The notes beneath the pieces are model-generated. The model searched no databases, had not been told where the DNA came from, and worked only from the letters and a program-made list of their open reading frames with translations. A DNA stretch of 64,000 nt, taken from NCBI RefSeq assembly GCF_021504595.1, contig NZ_JACSGT010000001.1, forward strand, positions 1,302,001-1,366,000, written 5' to 3'. The first letter of the stretch is position 1. Each line of letters opens with the position of its first letter. This DNA comes from Chryseobacterium indicum. Its GTDB lineage: Bacteria > Bacteroidota > Bacteroidia > Flavobacteriales > Weeksellaceae. Made by a program: the position numbers and the translations under genes. Below, piece after piece: positions 53,182-63,067 of this stretch.

Positions 53182-54588
53182 ATGATCATTTATCATCTAA
53201 GTACGGAGTGTTATCCGGTGGCAAAAGTAGGAGGCTTGGCAGATGTAGTGGGAGCTTTACCAAAATACCAGAACAAAATTAAAGATATTGATGCGAAGGT
53301 GGTTATGCCTTGGTATAACAAATCTTTCGTGCATGATCATGAGTTTGACATAGTTTTTGATGGCTTCATTCACCAGGGATCAAATATGCTTCAGGTGCAG
53401 GTTTTAAAGGAAAAAACCAATGCTTTGGGCTTTGAACTTTTTATGGTAAGAATTCCGGGACTTTTAGACCGCGATAATCCTTACGGATATTCAGATGAGA
53501 GTTTTCAGTTTTTGGCTTTTCAGCACGGCACGCTTCATTGGCTGAGTGCGATGGGAATTCGACCGGATATTTTGCATTGTCATGATTATCACACAGGTCT
53601 TGTTCCTTTTATGATTCAGCATTGTCCTGAATTTTCCTTTTTAAAAGGGGTAAAAACCATCGGAACCATTCACAACGGTGAATATCAGGGAATGATGAGC
53701 TGGGAAATGGCGAATTATATGCCGGCTTTCGATCAGTATAAATGGGGATTGCTGGACTGGAACGGAGTTATAAATCCTTTGGCAAGCATGATTAAATGTT
53801 CCAATGCTTTTACAACGGTTTCTCAGGGTTATCTTGAAGAACTTTTTGTAAGTTTCAGAGGTCTGGAAAGCCTTGTTCGTGATGAATTCGGGAAAGCCTA
53901 CGGAATCATTAACGGAATTGACACGGAAGTCTGGAATCCGGAAACGGATCCGATGCTGGATTTTAATTTTAATGTGAAAAATGCCATTGCCCAGAAGAAA
54001 AAGAACAAAGAAAGACTGTGTAAAGAATATGGTCTGAAGCCGGAACTTCCGTTGTTTGCCTTCATCGGAAGATTTGCTACCGAAAAAGGAGCCGATTTTC
54101 TTCCCGATGTAGTCTGGAAAAGCATTAAGCAGAGTTACGGCGCTTTAAATATCATGATTTTAGGCTCAGGAAATGCTTACATTGAAAATAAACTGAAAGA
54201 ATACGATTATATTTATTCCAATTTTGCTTTGGATCTTGGATATAAGGAACATCTTTCGCATAAAATATACGCTTCGGCGGACTTTTTGCTCATGCCGTCG
54301 AGAGTGGAACCATGCGGTCTTAACCAGATGTATTCCATGAGATACGGAACCGTTCCGATTGTGCGGTATACAGGAGGATTAAGAGATACAGTGGAAGATA
54401 TTTCTACCGGAGGAGCGGGAATTAATTTTACATTTCCGGGAGTGGACGATATTATCCATGCAATGAACAGAGCCTTATTGATTTATAATAAAAAAGGCGA
54501 AATGGAAAATTTAATCCGTGCCAATATGAATTTTGACTTTGCATGGGAAAAATCAGCCGAAAAATACATAGCTTTATATAAGAATTAA
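53182..54588 (+). CDS. glgA: Glycogen synthase (ADP-glucose)
   Basis: The 468-residue GT5 enzyme elongates alpha-1,4 glucan from ADP-glucose. The donor-binding K-V-G-G loop is in YPVAKVGGLADVVGALP (K15). HCHDYHTGLVPFMI and TIHNGEYQGMM are typical GT5 blocks. EPCGLNQMYSMRYGTVPIVRYTGGLRDTV near 375 is the acceptor and donor site. It follows glgB and one unknown gene. glgC, which makes the ADP-glucose, lies after another unknown gene. Confidence 0.96.
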   Translation: MIIYHLSTECYPVAKVGGLADVVGALPKYQNKIKDIDAKVVMPWYNKSFVHDHEFDIVFDGFIHQGSNMLQVQVLKEKTNALGFELFMVRIPGLLDRDNPYGYSDESFQFLAFQHGTLHWLSAMGIRPDILHCHDYHTGLVPFMIQHCPEFSFLKGVKTIGTIHNGEYQGMMSWEMANYMPAFDQYKWGLLDWNGVINPLASMIKCSNAFTTVSQGYLEELFVSFRGLESLVRDEFGKAYGIINGIDTEVWNPETDPMLDFNFNVKNAIAQKKKNKERLCKEYGLKPELPLFAFIGRFATEKGADFLPDVVWKSIKQSYGALNIMILGSGNAYIENKLKEYDYIYSNFALDLGYKEHLSHKIYASADFLLMPSRVEPCGLNQMYSMRYGTVPIVRYTGGLRDTVEDISTGGAGINFTFPGVDDIIHAMNRALLIYNKKGEMENLIRANMNFDFAWEKSAEKYIALYKN

Positions 54589-54592
54589 AATT

Positions 54593-55126
54593 TTGAAGAA
54601 ACTGTATTCTATATTACTTCTAATCTTAATTATTTCCTGTAAAAAGAAACAAGAAGGTACTTATGTCGGAGGTTATTATTGGATTTATGGTTATGGATTA
54701 ATAGATATGAGGAGAGAAGAAGCAATAGAAGGGATTTCTGAAAAGTGGAAGATAAAATATGTAGATATTGGTGGTTGTACGGTTTCTTCGGATATTGAGA
54801 AAAAGGCGGATTCTTTAAATAAGAAGACTTATGCCGAAATAACGAGAAGATACGGTAAAAACTGGAAAAAGAAATATGATGAAGATATAGAAGCTTTTAT
54901 GATGAAAAAGGTCGAGGTTATGGATGTCTTAATAACCAATACATTTTTCAGAAACGAGCTGAAAAAATATCCCATAGAGATTGATGATCTGGATAAGGAT
55001 GTGAAAGAATTAAAGAATGACTTGTATAAAGTGGTAATTTATAATCAAAAATTAAAATCTGAGAATAAAGAATGTTTCACGGTAAATGTTGATACAAAAA
55101 ACAGAACAGTAAACCTAATAAAATAA
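54593..55126 (+). CDS. Hypothetical lipoprotein embedded in the glycogen operon, 177 aa
   Basis: Translation probably starts at the TTG at 54593, five bases after glgA, giving KKLYSILLLILIISCKKK with the lipobox Cys at 16. The charged KKK after the Cys is typical of Bacteroidota lipoproteins. The mature domain has a helical, Lys-rich C-terminal half. No family is recognised. The gap to glgC is 15 bp, so it is co-transcribed. An exported lipoprotein is odd among cytoplasmic glycogen enzymes and may be a passenger. Confidence 0.6.
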   Translation: MKKLYSILLLILIISCKKKQEGTYVGGYYWIYGYGLIDMRREEAIEGISEKWKIKYVDIGGCTVSSDIEKKADSLNKKTYAEITRRYGKNWKKKYDEDIEAFMMKKVEVMDVLITNTFFRNELKKYPIEIDDLDKDVKELKNDLYKVVIYNQKLKSENKECFTVNVDTKNRTVNLIK

Positions 55127-55141
55127 AACGCAAGATAAACT

Positions 55142-56410
55142 ATGAATCGCAATGTAATTTCCATTGTTTTAGGAGGAGGTAGAGGAACCAGATTGTTCCC
55201 ACTTACGTATTCAAGATCCAAACCGGCTGTACCCATCGCGGGAAAGTACAGATTGGTGGATATTCCTATTTCCAACTGTTTAAATTCAGGATTAAATAAA
55301 ATTCTGGTTTTAACGCAGTTCAATTCAGCTTCATTAAATTCCCATATCAAAAATTCGTATCATTTTGATATTTTCAGCAAAGGTTTCGTAGATATTTTGG
55401 CTGCGGAACAGAATGTTGAAAACGACAGTTGGTATCAGGGAACCGCAGATGCGGTGCGCCAGTCGATGAAGCACCTTGAAAAGTACGATTATGATTATAT
55501 CCTGATTCTTTCAGGAGATCAGTTGTACCAGATGGATTTTAGGGAGATGCTGAATTTTCACATTGAAAAAGGCGGCGATGTAACCATTGCGACCATTCCG
55601 GTGAATGCAAAAGACGCAACAGGTTTCGGAATTCTGAGTTCTGATGATGAAGGAAATATTACTTCTTTTGTCGAAAAACCTACTCATGATCTTTTAGACG
55701 GCTTAAAATCTGAGGTTTCTGAAGAAAACAAACATGCCGGAAAAGAATATCTGGCTTCCATGGGAATTTATATCTTCACGAAAAGCATTCTGAAAAAGAT
55801 GTTTGATGAAGGAGCCGGAGATGATTTCGGAAAAGATATTATCCCGAATTCAATCGGAAAATATACCACTTTAAGTTATCAGTACGAAGGTTATTGGACG
55901 GACATCGGAACCATCGAATCTTTCTATGAAGCCAATCTGGATCTTTGTCAGGACTTCCCGCAGTTCAACTTATTTTCTTCTTCGCCGATTTTCACACGCG
56001 CAAGAATGCTTCCGCCGTCAAAAGTAAACGGTTCTTACGTAAGCAAAGCTGTTTTCGGCGACGGATGCATTATAATGGCAGACAAAATTGAAAACTCCGT
56101 TATCGGAAACAGAACGAGAATAGACAAAGGAAGTACTATTGTTAATGCTTACGTAATGGGAGCCGATTTTTATCAGGATACCACAGAAATCGTAATGAAC
56201 GACAGAAACGGACAGCCTAATATGGGAATCGGGAAATATTGTTACATCGAAAAAGCAATTCTGGATAAAAACTGCTACATCGGGGATAACGTAAGAATCA
56301 TCGGCGGAAAACACCTTAAAGACGGAGATTACGGAACGCATTCTGTACAGGACGGAATTATTGTGGTGAAAAAAGGAGCCGTTATAAAACCGGGAACTCA
56401 CATAGGGTAG
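55142..56410 (+). CDS. glgC: Glucose-1-phosphate adenylyltransferase
   Basis: The 422-residue enzyme makes ADP-glucose from ATP and glucose-1-phosphate, the committed step of glycogen synthesis. The nucleotidyltransferase signature GGGRGTRLFPLTYSRSKPAV and KYRLVDIPISNC are near the N-terminus. GTADAVRQSM and SGDQLYQMDF follow. A C-terminal left-handed beta-helix from about residue 290 mediates allosteric regulation. It closes the glg operon; a hairpin at 56527 follows. Confidence 0.96.
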   Translation: MNRNVISIVLGGGRGTRLFPLTYSRSKPAVPIAGKYRLVDIPISNCLNSGLNKILVLTQFNSASLNSHIKNSYHFDIFSKGFVDILAAEQNVENDSWYQGTADAVRQSMKHLEKYDYDYILILSGDQLYQMDFREMLNFHIEKGGDVTIATIPVNAKDATGFGILSSDDEGNITSFVEKPTHDLLDGLKSEVSEENKHAGKEYLASMGIYIFTKSILKKMFDEGAGDDFGKDIIPNSIGKYTTLSYQYEGYWTDIGTIESFYEANLDLCQDFPQFNLFSSSPIFTRARMLPPSKVNGSYVSKAVFGDGCIIMADKIENSVIGNRTRIDKGSTIVNAYVMGADFYQDTTEIVMNDRNGQPNMGIGKYCYIEKAILDKNCYIGDNVRIIGGKHLKDGDYGTHSVQDGIIVVKKGAVIKPGTHIG

Positions 56411-56526
56411 AAAGTAAAGAAGTGTTGGGGTAGGTCTGATTCAATTAAATTTTAAAAAATAAAACAGTCAGATAATAAACTTCCATCCTTCATACTTCGT
56501 ATTTTCCAGCCAAAAAAATAATTAAA
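56411..56526. other. Short intergenic stretch with inverted GAAGTATGAAG relic
   Basis: CTTCATACTTC at 56488-56498, with CTTCCATCC before and TTTTCCAGCC after it, is the inverse complement of the purine-rich run near 680. No gene is seen. Confidence 0.35.
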
Positions 56527-56559
56527 AACAGAGTGATCAGCATATTGGTCACTCTTGTT
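56527..56559. terminator. Hairpin after glgC, overlapping the next promoter
   Basis: AACAGAGTGATCA and TGGTCACTCTTGTT form a stem with one bulge and end in TATTTT. It can terminate the glg transcript. The TTG -33 element of the next gene lies within its right arm. Confidence 0.6.
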
Positions 56560-56575
56560 ATTTTCTATACTTTTG
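56545..56575 (+). promoter_or_regulatory. Promoter of the SRPBCC gene, probably leaderless
   Basis: TTG at 56545-56547 and TACTTTTG at 56568-56575 (matching TAnnTTTG) are 20 bp apart. The ATG at 56580 is only 4 bp after the box, so transcription would begin at or in the start codon. Confidence 0.65.
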
Positions 56576-56579
56576 TACA

Positions 56580-57620
56580 ATGCGTTTTTTTAAGATCATA
56601 GCGGTAGTAATTGTCTTGCTGATTGGAGCTTATGCAGCTTCCATGTATTATTTTGTGGACGAAAGCAAAGATTTCAAAATAGAAAAGGAGATCGATTATC
56701 CTTTGGAAAAAGTCTTTTCACAGTTCAACAATCTTCAGCATTTTACGCGATGGAATAACTTTTTTACAAGTTCTCAGTCTATTGATATCGATTATTACAC
56801 GCCGTATGAAGGGCAGGGAAGTTCTATTAGTTATGTAGATCCTAAAAACGATACGGATGGAGAAATGTTTATCCGCTACGAAAACCCGAATAAATCTCTA
56901 AGGTATCAGCTTTTTGAAGAAAAAAATGAAAGCCCGACTGTCGTTGACGTTAAATTTAAAGCATTATCCGCTGAAAAAACCAAAATTACATGGGTAGTTC
57001 ATACGCCTAAACTTTCTGTTTTAAGAAGGGTTGAAAATTTCTGGACCGAAGACCGTTTCGCAGAAAACATCAACAAAAGTATGGTGAATCTTAAAAATGT
57101 TTTAGGCAATAAAGTGGAAAAAGACAATCAGATGGCTTCGATAAAATACGACAGTTTGATGGTAGAAAATGAAGAAGAAAAGTTATTGCTAGGAATCAAC
57201 GTAAGTACTTCCAATAAAAAAGATGCCCTTTACAAAAATATTGTGATGAATTATAACAAGATTTACAATTACACCACAATGGATCTGGGCAAAAAAGAAG
57301 ATGAATTCGGTTTCCCGATGCTGATTACAGATGCGGACAATTATAAAGACAAAGAAGTGTCCTATTTTCTGGGAATTCCTCTGTCTAAAAAGTTTGGGGT
57401 TACAGATAATAACTTCAGTTTCAGAACGATTAGTCCAACCCAGAATTATGTAATGTATTACAAAGGGAATTATGCCGGAAGAGTAAAGGCTATACAACAA
57501 TTAATCCAGAAAGCCAAGAAAGACGAGATGCGTTTTAATGATATTCGTCAGACTTTTATAGAACGCCCGACGGAAGATCAGGATGTCAATATGAAGCTCT
57601 CATTATCAGTATTTAAGTAA
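56580..57620 (+). CDS. SRPBCC family (polyketide cyclase/START-like) membrane-anchored protein
   Basis: The 346-residue protein has one N-terminal hydrophobic segment (residues 4-24). An SRPBCC-type domain follows (about 33-170): FKIEKEIDYPLEKVFSQFNNLQHFTRWNNFF, the typical first strand and helix of this fold. The second half (185-346) is different and may be a GyrI-like ligand-binding domain (TMDLGKKEDEFGFPMLIT and YYKGNYAGRVKAIQQLIQKA). The ligand is unknown. The start is fixed by the lack of an alternative upstream of the hydrophobic segment. Confidence 0.8.
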   Translation: MRFFKIIAVVIVLLIGAYAASMYYFVDESKDFKIEKEIDYPLEKVFSQFNNLQHFTRWNNFFTSSQSIDIDYYTPYEGQGSSISYVDPKNDTDGEMFIRYENPNKSLRYQLFEEKNESPTVVDVKFKALSAEKTKITWVVHTPKLSVLRRVENFWTEDRFAENINKSMVNLKNVLGNKVEKDNQMASIKYDSLMVENEEEKLLLGINVSTSNKKDALYKNIVMNYNKIYNYTTMDLGKKEDEFGFPMLITDADNYKDKEVSYFLGIPLSKKFGVTDNNFSFRTISPTQNYVMYYKGNYAGRVKAIQQLIQKAKKDEMRFNDIRQTFIERPTEDQDVNMKLSLSVFK

Positions 57621-57690
57621 ATTCTGTAGATTTATTTCTTTTATAGTTTTTTTAATAGTTTAAAGGCTGTTCAGAATCGGTTTTTTTTAT

Positions 57691-57698
57691 TAAATTTG
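57691..57698 (+). promoter_or_regulatory. -7 box of the sucAB operon
   Basis: TAAATTTG matches TAnnTTTG and lies 46 bp before the sucA ATG. No strict -33 element was found. Confidence 0.5.
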
Positions 57699-57744
57699 AA
57701 GCTTAATTCTACAAACAAATTTTAATAACAGATAAACTGTAATA

Positions 57745-60558
57745 ATGGACAGATTTTCATTCCTAAACGCAGCTCATTCTCAGTTAATTGAGGATTTATA
57801 CCAACAGTACTTAAAATATCCCGATTCTTTAGAACCATCATGGAAAGCCTTCTTTCAGGGTTTCGATTTTGCTTTGGAGAACTACGGAGACGATGATAAC
57901 GTTCAATATGTTCAGGCTCCCGCAGTTTCAGCACCTGTTGTTCAGCAGGCAACTCAGGCAGCAACAAACGGAGAAGTTCCGGAACACATCAAAAAAGAAT
58001 TCAAGGTAGTAAACCTTATTGAGGCGTACAGGACGAGAGGACATTTGTTTACCAAAACAAACCCTGTAAGAGAAAGAAGACATTATACGCCGACTTTAGA
58101 CATCGAAAACTTCGGTCTGGATAAGTCAGATTTAAATACAAAATTCAACTGTGCGGTTGAAACAGGAATGAAAGGTCCTGCAACTTTACAGGATCTAATC
58201 ACACATTTAGAGAACATCTACTGCGATTCTATCGGTGTGGAATACATGCACATCAACAATGTTGAAGAAAAAGATTTTATCAAACAGTGGCTTCAGGTAA
58301 ACGAAAACCACCCGAATCTTTCAGCCAACGAAAAAACGGAGATTTTATTAAAATTAAATCAGGCGGTAGCGTTTGAAAATTATCTTCACACCAAATTTGT
58401 AGGGCAGAAAAGATTCTCATTGGAAGGAGGTGAAACTTTAATTCCTGCTTTGGATCAGTTAATTACAAGATCTTCTCAACTGGGCGTAGATGAAGTGGTT
58501 TTAGGAATGGCGCACAGAGGAAGATTAAATGTTTTAACCAATATTTTCGGTAAATCTTATAAGCAAATCTTCTCAGAATTTGAAGGAAAAGAATTTGAAG
58601 AAGACGTATTCTCAGGAGACGTAAAATACCACTTAGGTTCATCTAAAAAAATCAAAACAGCTTCAGGAGAAGAAGTTTCCATTAATTTAACGCCAAACCC
58701 ATCTCACCTTGAAACGGTTGCAGCCCTTGTAGAAGGAATCTGCCGTGCAAAAGTGGATGATAAATATAAAGATTATTCTAAAGTTTTACCAATCATTATT
58801 CATGGTGACGGAGCAATTGCAGGACAAGGTATTGCTTATGAAGTTGCACAGATGATGACTTTAGACGGTTACAAAACAGGAGGTACGGTTCATATCGTGG
58901 TAAACAATCAAGTTTCGTTTACAACAAACTATATGGATGCAAGATCTTCTACATACTGTACAGACGTTGCTAAAGTTACAGAATCTCCTGTAATGCACGT
59001 AAATGCAGATGATGCAGAAGCGGTGGTTCATGCGATCCATTTTGCGGCTGATTTCAGAGCGAAGTTTGGAAAAGATGTATATATCGATTTGTTAGGATAC
59101 AGAAAATATGGTCATAACGAAGGGGATGAGCCAAGATTTACACAGCCTAATTTATATAAAACAATTTCCAAGCACCCGAATCCTAGAGAAATTTATAAAG
59201 ATAAATTACTGAAAGATAACGTAACATCCAACGATGTGATCGCTAAAATGGAAACAGAATTCAAAGCACTTTTGGATAAAGACTTTGATGCTTCCAAAGA
59301 AATTGAAAAGAACGTTATGGACGTTTTCATGGCAGATGACTGGACGAATTATCCGATTGGGAAAAGAGGAGCAGTTCAGGAACCTGTTGATACAAAATAT
59401 GATCTTGAAAAGCTGAAAGAACTGGCTGTTAAAATGTCTACACTTCCTGCAGATAAAAAGTTCTTAAATAAAATTACAAGACTTTTCGAAAACAGATTAA
59501 AAGCGATTGAAGGAAACTCTTTAGATTGGGCTCTTGGAGAATGGCTAGCTTATGCAACGCTTCTTGTTGAAGGTCACAATGTAAGAATTTCCGGAGAAGA
59601 TGTGGAAAGAGGAACATTCTCTCACAGACACGCAGTGGTAAAAACAGAAGATACTGAAGAAGAATATATCCCGTTAAGACAGGTTTCTGAAAGCAGATTT
59701 GATGTATTCAACTCTCACCTTTCCGAGTACGGAGTTCTTGGTTTTGATTACGGATATGCGATGGCTTCTCCTAATACATTGACGATTTGGGAAGCGCAGT
59801 TCGGAGATTTCGTGAACGGTGCGCAAATTATCGTTGACCAGTATCTTGCAGCCGCAGAAGAAAAATGGAAAATTCAGGACGGTTTGGTGATGTTATTGCC
59901 TCACGGTTCAGAAGGACAGGGAGCAGAACACTCTTCAGCAAGACTGGAAAGATTTTTAACCCTTTGTGCAAACGAAAACATGGTGGTTGCAAACATCACT
60001 TCTCCTGCTAACTATTTCCACCTGTTAAGAAGACAGTTGAAATGGTCATTCAGAAAACCATTGGTGGTAATGAGTCCGAAATCATTGTTAAGACATCCGA
60101 AAGTGGTTTCTCCGCTTGAAGATTTCGCTAACGGAGGTTTCCAGCCAATTTTAGACGATCCTTCAGCAGATCCTTCAAAAGTTGAAAAATTAGTACTTTG
60201 TTCAGGTAAATTATACTTCGAATTATTGGCTAAAAAAGAAGAATTAAACGCTGAAAATATTGCACTGGTAAGATTCGAGCAGTTATATCCGCTTCAGACA
60301 GATGCTATCGAAGCAATCTTCGAAAAATATTCAAACAGAAAAGAATTGGTTTGGGCTCAGGAAGAACCAGAAAATATGGGAGCATGGTCTTATATCCTGA
60401 GAAACTTCAGAGAAACAGGAATCAATGTTATTGCTCCGGTTCCTAGTGGTGCTCCGGCTCCGGGAAGTCACAAAATGTTTGAGAAAAACCAGAATGCAGT
60501 AATCAACAGAGTATTCGACAGAAACGATGCTCCGGTAAAAAGACCTGTAACCGCTTAA
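57745..60558 (+). CDS. sucA: 2-oxoglutarate dehydrogenase E1 component
   Basis: The 937-residue thiamine-diphosphate enzyme decarboxylates 2-oxoglutarate in the TCA cycle. It starts with the E2-binding peptide FLNAAHSQLIEDLYQQYLKYPDSLEPSWKAFFQGF. GMAHRGRLNVL, the ThDP motif beginning HGDGAIAGQG, YRKYGHNEGDEPRFTQP and LLPHGSEGQGAEHSSARLERFL are all conserved. The length is normal. It is 38 bp before sucB in one operon. E3 (lpdA) is elsewhere, at 901-2304. Confidence 0.97.
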   Translation: MDRFSFLNAAHSQLIEDLYQQYLKYPDSLEPSWKAFFQGFDFALENYGDDDNVQYVQAPAVSAPVVQQATQAATNGEVPEHIKKEFKVVNLIEAYRTRGHLFTKTNPVRERRHYTPTLDIENFGLDKSDLNTKFNCAVETGMKGPATLQDLITHLENIYCDSIGVEYMHINNVEEKDFIKQWLQVNENHPNLSANEKTEILLKLNQAVAFENYLHTKFVGQKRFSLEGGETLIPALDQLITRSSQLGVDEVVLGMAHRGRLNVLTNIFGKSYKQIFSEFEGKEFEEDVFSGDVKYHLGSSKKIKTASGEEVSINLTPNPSHLETVAALVEGICRAKVDDKYKDYSKVLPIIIHGDGAIAGQGIAYEVAQMMTLDGYKTGGTVHIVVNNQVSFTTNYMDARSSTYCTDVAKVTESPVMHVNADDAEAVVHAIHFAADFRAKFGKDVYIDLLGYRKYGHNEGDEPRFTQPNLYKTISKHPNPREIYKDKLLKDNVTSNDVIAKMETEFKALLDKDFDASKEIEKNVMDVFMADDWTNYPIGKRGAVQEPVDTKYDLEKLKELAVKMSTLPADKKFLNKITRLFENRLKAIEGNSLDWALGEWLAYATLLVEGHNVRISGEDVERGTFSHRHAVVKTEDTEEEYIPLRQVSESRFDVFNSHLSEYGVLGFDYGYAMASPNTLTIWEAQFGDFVNGAQIIVDQYLAAAEEKWKIQDGLVMLLPHGSEGQGAEHSSARLERFLTLCANENMVVANITSPANYFHLLRRQLKWSFRKPLVVMSPKSLLRHPKVVSPLEDFANGGFQPILDDPSADPSKVEKLVLCSGKLYFELLAKKEELNAENIALVRFEQLYPLQTDAIEAIFEKYSNRKELVWAQEEPENMGAWSYILRNFRETGINVIAPVPSGAPAPGSHKMFEKNQNAVINRVFDRNDAPVKRPVTA

Positions 60559-60596
60559 TTAAAAATAATAATCAATAAAAAAATAAAAAATACGAT

Positions 60597-61865
60597 ATGT
60601 CAGTTTTAGAAATGAAAGTTCCTTCACCGGGCGAATCAATTACAGAAGTTGAAATTGCAACCTGGCTTGTAAAAGATGGTGATTATGTAGAAAAAGATCA
60701 ACCCATCGCTGAAGTAGATTCAGATAAAGCTACTCTTGAATTGCCTGCTGAACAAAGTGGTGTAATCACTCTGAAAGCTGAAGAAGGTGACGTTGTACAA
60801 GTAGGACAGGTGGTTTGTTTAATCGATATGGATGCTGCAAAACCTTCAGGAAGCGCTACTCCTGCTGCTGAAGCTCCAAAACAGGAAGAAGCTCCTAAAG
60901 CGGCTGAACCTGCTAAACAGGAAGCTCCCGCTCCACAACCAGCTGCTCAACCAGTAGCTGCTGCAACGCAGACTTACGCAACAGGTGCTCCTTCTCCTGC
61001 GGCTAAAAAAATTCTTGACGAAAAAGGAATGGATGCTTCAAAGGTTTCAGGAAGCGGAAGAGACGGAAGAATCACCAAATCAGACGCTGAACTGGCTGCA
61101 GTTCCTGCATTGGGAGGAAATCCTGTTACCGCTACAGGTTCCAGATCTACAACAACGACTAAACTTTCAGTTCTTAGAAGAAAAATTGCTCAGAGATTAG
61201 TTTCTGTGAAGAATGAAACGGCAATGTTAACAACTTTCAATGAAGTTGACATGTCTGAAATCTTCAGATTAAGAAAATTATATAAAGAAGAATTTGCTCA
61301 GAGACACGGAGTAGGACTTGGTTTCATGTCTTTCTTTACAAAAGCGGTAACAAGAGCTTTACAGATGTATCCGGATGTAAACGCATCCATCGACGGAGAT
61401 TTCAAAGTAAACTACGATTTCTGCGATATTTCAATTGCGGTTTCAGGTCCGAAAGGATTAATGGTTCCTGTATTGAGAAATGCTGAAAATATGTCTTTTG
61501 CAAGCGTTGAAGCGAACATTAAAGATTTAGCGACTAAAGTAAGAGACGGAAAAATCACGGTTGACGAAATGACAGGCGGAACGTTCACCATTACAAACGG
61601 TGGAACTTTCGGATCCATGATGTCTACACCAATCATCAATCCTCCTCAATCTGCAATCTTAGGAATGCACAACATTATCCAGAGACCGGTTGCGGTTGAC
61701 GGACAGGTGGTAATTCGCCCGATGATGTACGTTGCGATGTCTTATGACCACAGAATTATCGACGGAAAAGAATCTGTAGGATTCTTAGTTGCGGTAAAAG
61801 AAGCGATCGACAATCCGGTTGGTATTTTAATGAACGGAGACGAAAGAAAAGGTCTTGGATTATAA
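60597..61865 (+). CDS. sucB: 2-oxoglutarate dehydrogenase E2, dihydrolipoyl succinyltransferase
   Basis: The 422-residue core enzyme has one lipoyl domain (1-75) with the lipoylated Lys in [13 protein letters not shown] (K43 by count). A Pro/Ala/Glu-rich linker covers about 80-130. A peripheral subunit-binding domain follows ([31 protein letters not shown]). The catalytic domain ends with [21 protein letters not shown], containing the active-site HRxxDG. It pairs with sucA and is followed by a terminator. Confidence 0.97.
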   Translation: MSVLEMKVPSPGESITEVEIATWLVKDGDYVEKDQPIAEVDSDKATLELPAEQSGVITLKAEEGDVVQVGQVVCLIDMDAAKPSGSATPAAEAPKQEEAPKAAEPAKQEAPAPQPAAQPVAAATQTYATGAPSPAAKKILDEKGMDASKVSGSGRDGRITKSDAELAAVPALGGNPVTATGSRSTTTTKLSVLRRKIAQRLVSVKNETAMLTTFNEVDMSEIFRLRKLYKEEFAQRHGVGLGFMSFFTKAVTRALQMYPDVNASIDGDFKVNYDFCDISIAVSGPKGLMVPVLRNAENMSFASVEANIKDLATKVRDGKITVDEMTGGTFTITNGGTFGSMMSTPIINPPQSAILGMHNIIQRPVAVDGQVVIRPMMYVAMSYDHRIIDGKESVGFLVAVKEAIDNPVGILMNGDERKGLGL

Positions 61866-61892
61866 TTATTGATAAAAATTATAGTATAAAAT

Positions 61893-61925
61893 AAATCTCG
61901 CCTCAAAAAGGGCGAGATTTTTGTA
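61893..61925 (+). terminator. Terminator of the sucAB operon
   Basis: AAATCTCGCC and GGCGAGATTT form a perfect stem with an eight-base loop and are followed by TTTT. It lies 27 bp past the sucB stop. Confidence 0.9.
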
Positions 61926-61947
61926 TCTCTTACCGTAAATACTTAAG

Positions 61948-62337
61948 ATGATGTTTTCTAAAATGACCTCCAATATCAAAGTTTCAGTAATACCTGAATA
62001 TGATAGCAAAAACAGTTATCCGTCTGAAAACAGACACGTTTTCAAATACAATATCGTTATCGAAAACGAAGGCAGTTTTCCTGTAAAAATCCTTAAAAGA
62101 AAATGGCTGATTTTCGACGTAGGCTTCGGATATACAGAGATAATAGGGGATGGCGTAATCGGCCTGACTCCTGAGATTCCTACAGGCGAGAATTTCGCTT
62201 ATTTTTCTAACGTCATGCTTCGTTCCGGGGTAGGAAATATGAGCGGAAAATACCTTGTAAAAAATATGGAAACGCAGGAAACTTTTGAAATTGATATTCC
62301 TAAATTCAATCTTTTATCAGAAGTTTTAAGCAATTAA
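61948..62337 (+). CDS. apaG: ApaG protein
   Basis: The 129-residue protein is a single ApaG fibronectin-like beta-sandwich: IKVSVIPEYDSKNSYPSENRHVFKYNIVIENEG, then LKRKWLIFDVGFGYTEIIGDGVIGLTPEIPTGENFAYFS and MSGKYLVKNMETQETFEIDIPKF. ApaG homologues have been linked to Co2+/Mg2+ handling, and the fold occurs in F-box proteins; the precise activity is uncertain. The start could be Met1, Met2 or Met6 (MTSNIKV). It stands alone after the sucAB terminator. Confidence 0.93.
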   Translation: MMFSKMTSNIKVSVIPEYDSKNSYPSENRHVFKYNIVIENEGSFPVKILKRKWLIFDVGFGYTEIIGDGVIGLTPEIPTGENFAYFSNVMLRSGVGNMSGKYLVKNMETQETFEIDIPKFNLLSEVLSN

Positions 62338-62341
62338 CAAA

Positions 62342-63049
62342 TTATTCTTTGATAAATTTATGTCTTGAGATACCATTTTTTGATGCTAATTCTAAAAAAT
62401 AGCTTCCTTTAAGCAAAGCAGAAATATCAGTTTTAGTTTCATATTTATTTTGTAGAATCAATTTTCCTTCAGAATTGTAGATTTTAACCCATTCTATTTC
62501 ATCTTTTGATTTTATGACTAAGTACTCATTTGCTGGATTAGGATAAATAAGTATATTTTTTTCTGATGTCTGATTGATATCGTTACTAGATAAAGTACCG
62601 GATTGATAAAAAGCTTGATCTCCTAAATAATTTGTGAGTATCAGGTTTTTTATATTTCCTGTATAAGTAATTTGATAACTGTGTAAAGGTGAATATTGAC
62701 TAAAATAGCCTGTATAGATAGAAGAAAATGTAATATTTTCAGGCAATGTACAATTATTTCCATTTCCTACACCATAGGTCCAAAAACTGAAATTATTTAC
62801 TGTTATATCAAAATTATTTATCGTTCCCCAAATGCTTTGCTCACAAACAGAACTGCTTAAATTTGTTGACGTGGTATTTTGATCGTTAAAAGTAAGTATA
62901 GGCACACTTATCTCAATATTTTGTGGAACATTATAAGTGATATTGTTCTTTACTACTTTTCTTAAATACCAATTTGTATTATAAAGATCTGCCTGAGCAG
63001 ATAAAAAACAACTAATAAATATAGCAAGAAAAAATAAATTTTTGTTCAT
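62342..63049 (-). CDS. Secreted protein with T9SS type A sorting domain
   Basis: The 235-residue protein has a signal peptide (MNKNLFFLAIFISCFLSAQ). A beta-rich domain beginning LYNTNWYLRKVVKNNITYNVP follows, resembling META-like domains seen in Chryseobacterium secreted proteins. The type A sorting tail starts near residue 165 (ILIYPNPANEYLVIKS) and ends GSYFLELASKNGISRHKFIKE. It is exported by type IX secretion to the surface or medium. The function is unknown. It converges on apaG, leaving only 4 bp between the genes. Confidence 0.85.
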   Translation of the reverse strand: MNKNLFFLAIFISCFLSAQADLYNTNWYLRKVVKNNITYNVPQNIEISVPILTFNDQNTTSTNLSSSVCEQSIWGTINNFDITVNNFSFWTYGVGNGNNCTLPENITFSSIYTGYFSQYSPLHSYQITYTGNIKNLILTNYLGDQAFYQSGTLSSNDINQTSEKNILIYPNPANEYLVIKSKDEIEWVKIYNSEGKLILQNKYETKTDISALLKGSYFLELASKNGISRHKFIKE

Positions 63050-63067
63050 CTCTTTTTATTTTTAAAA

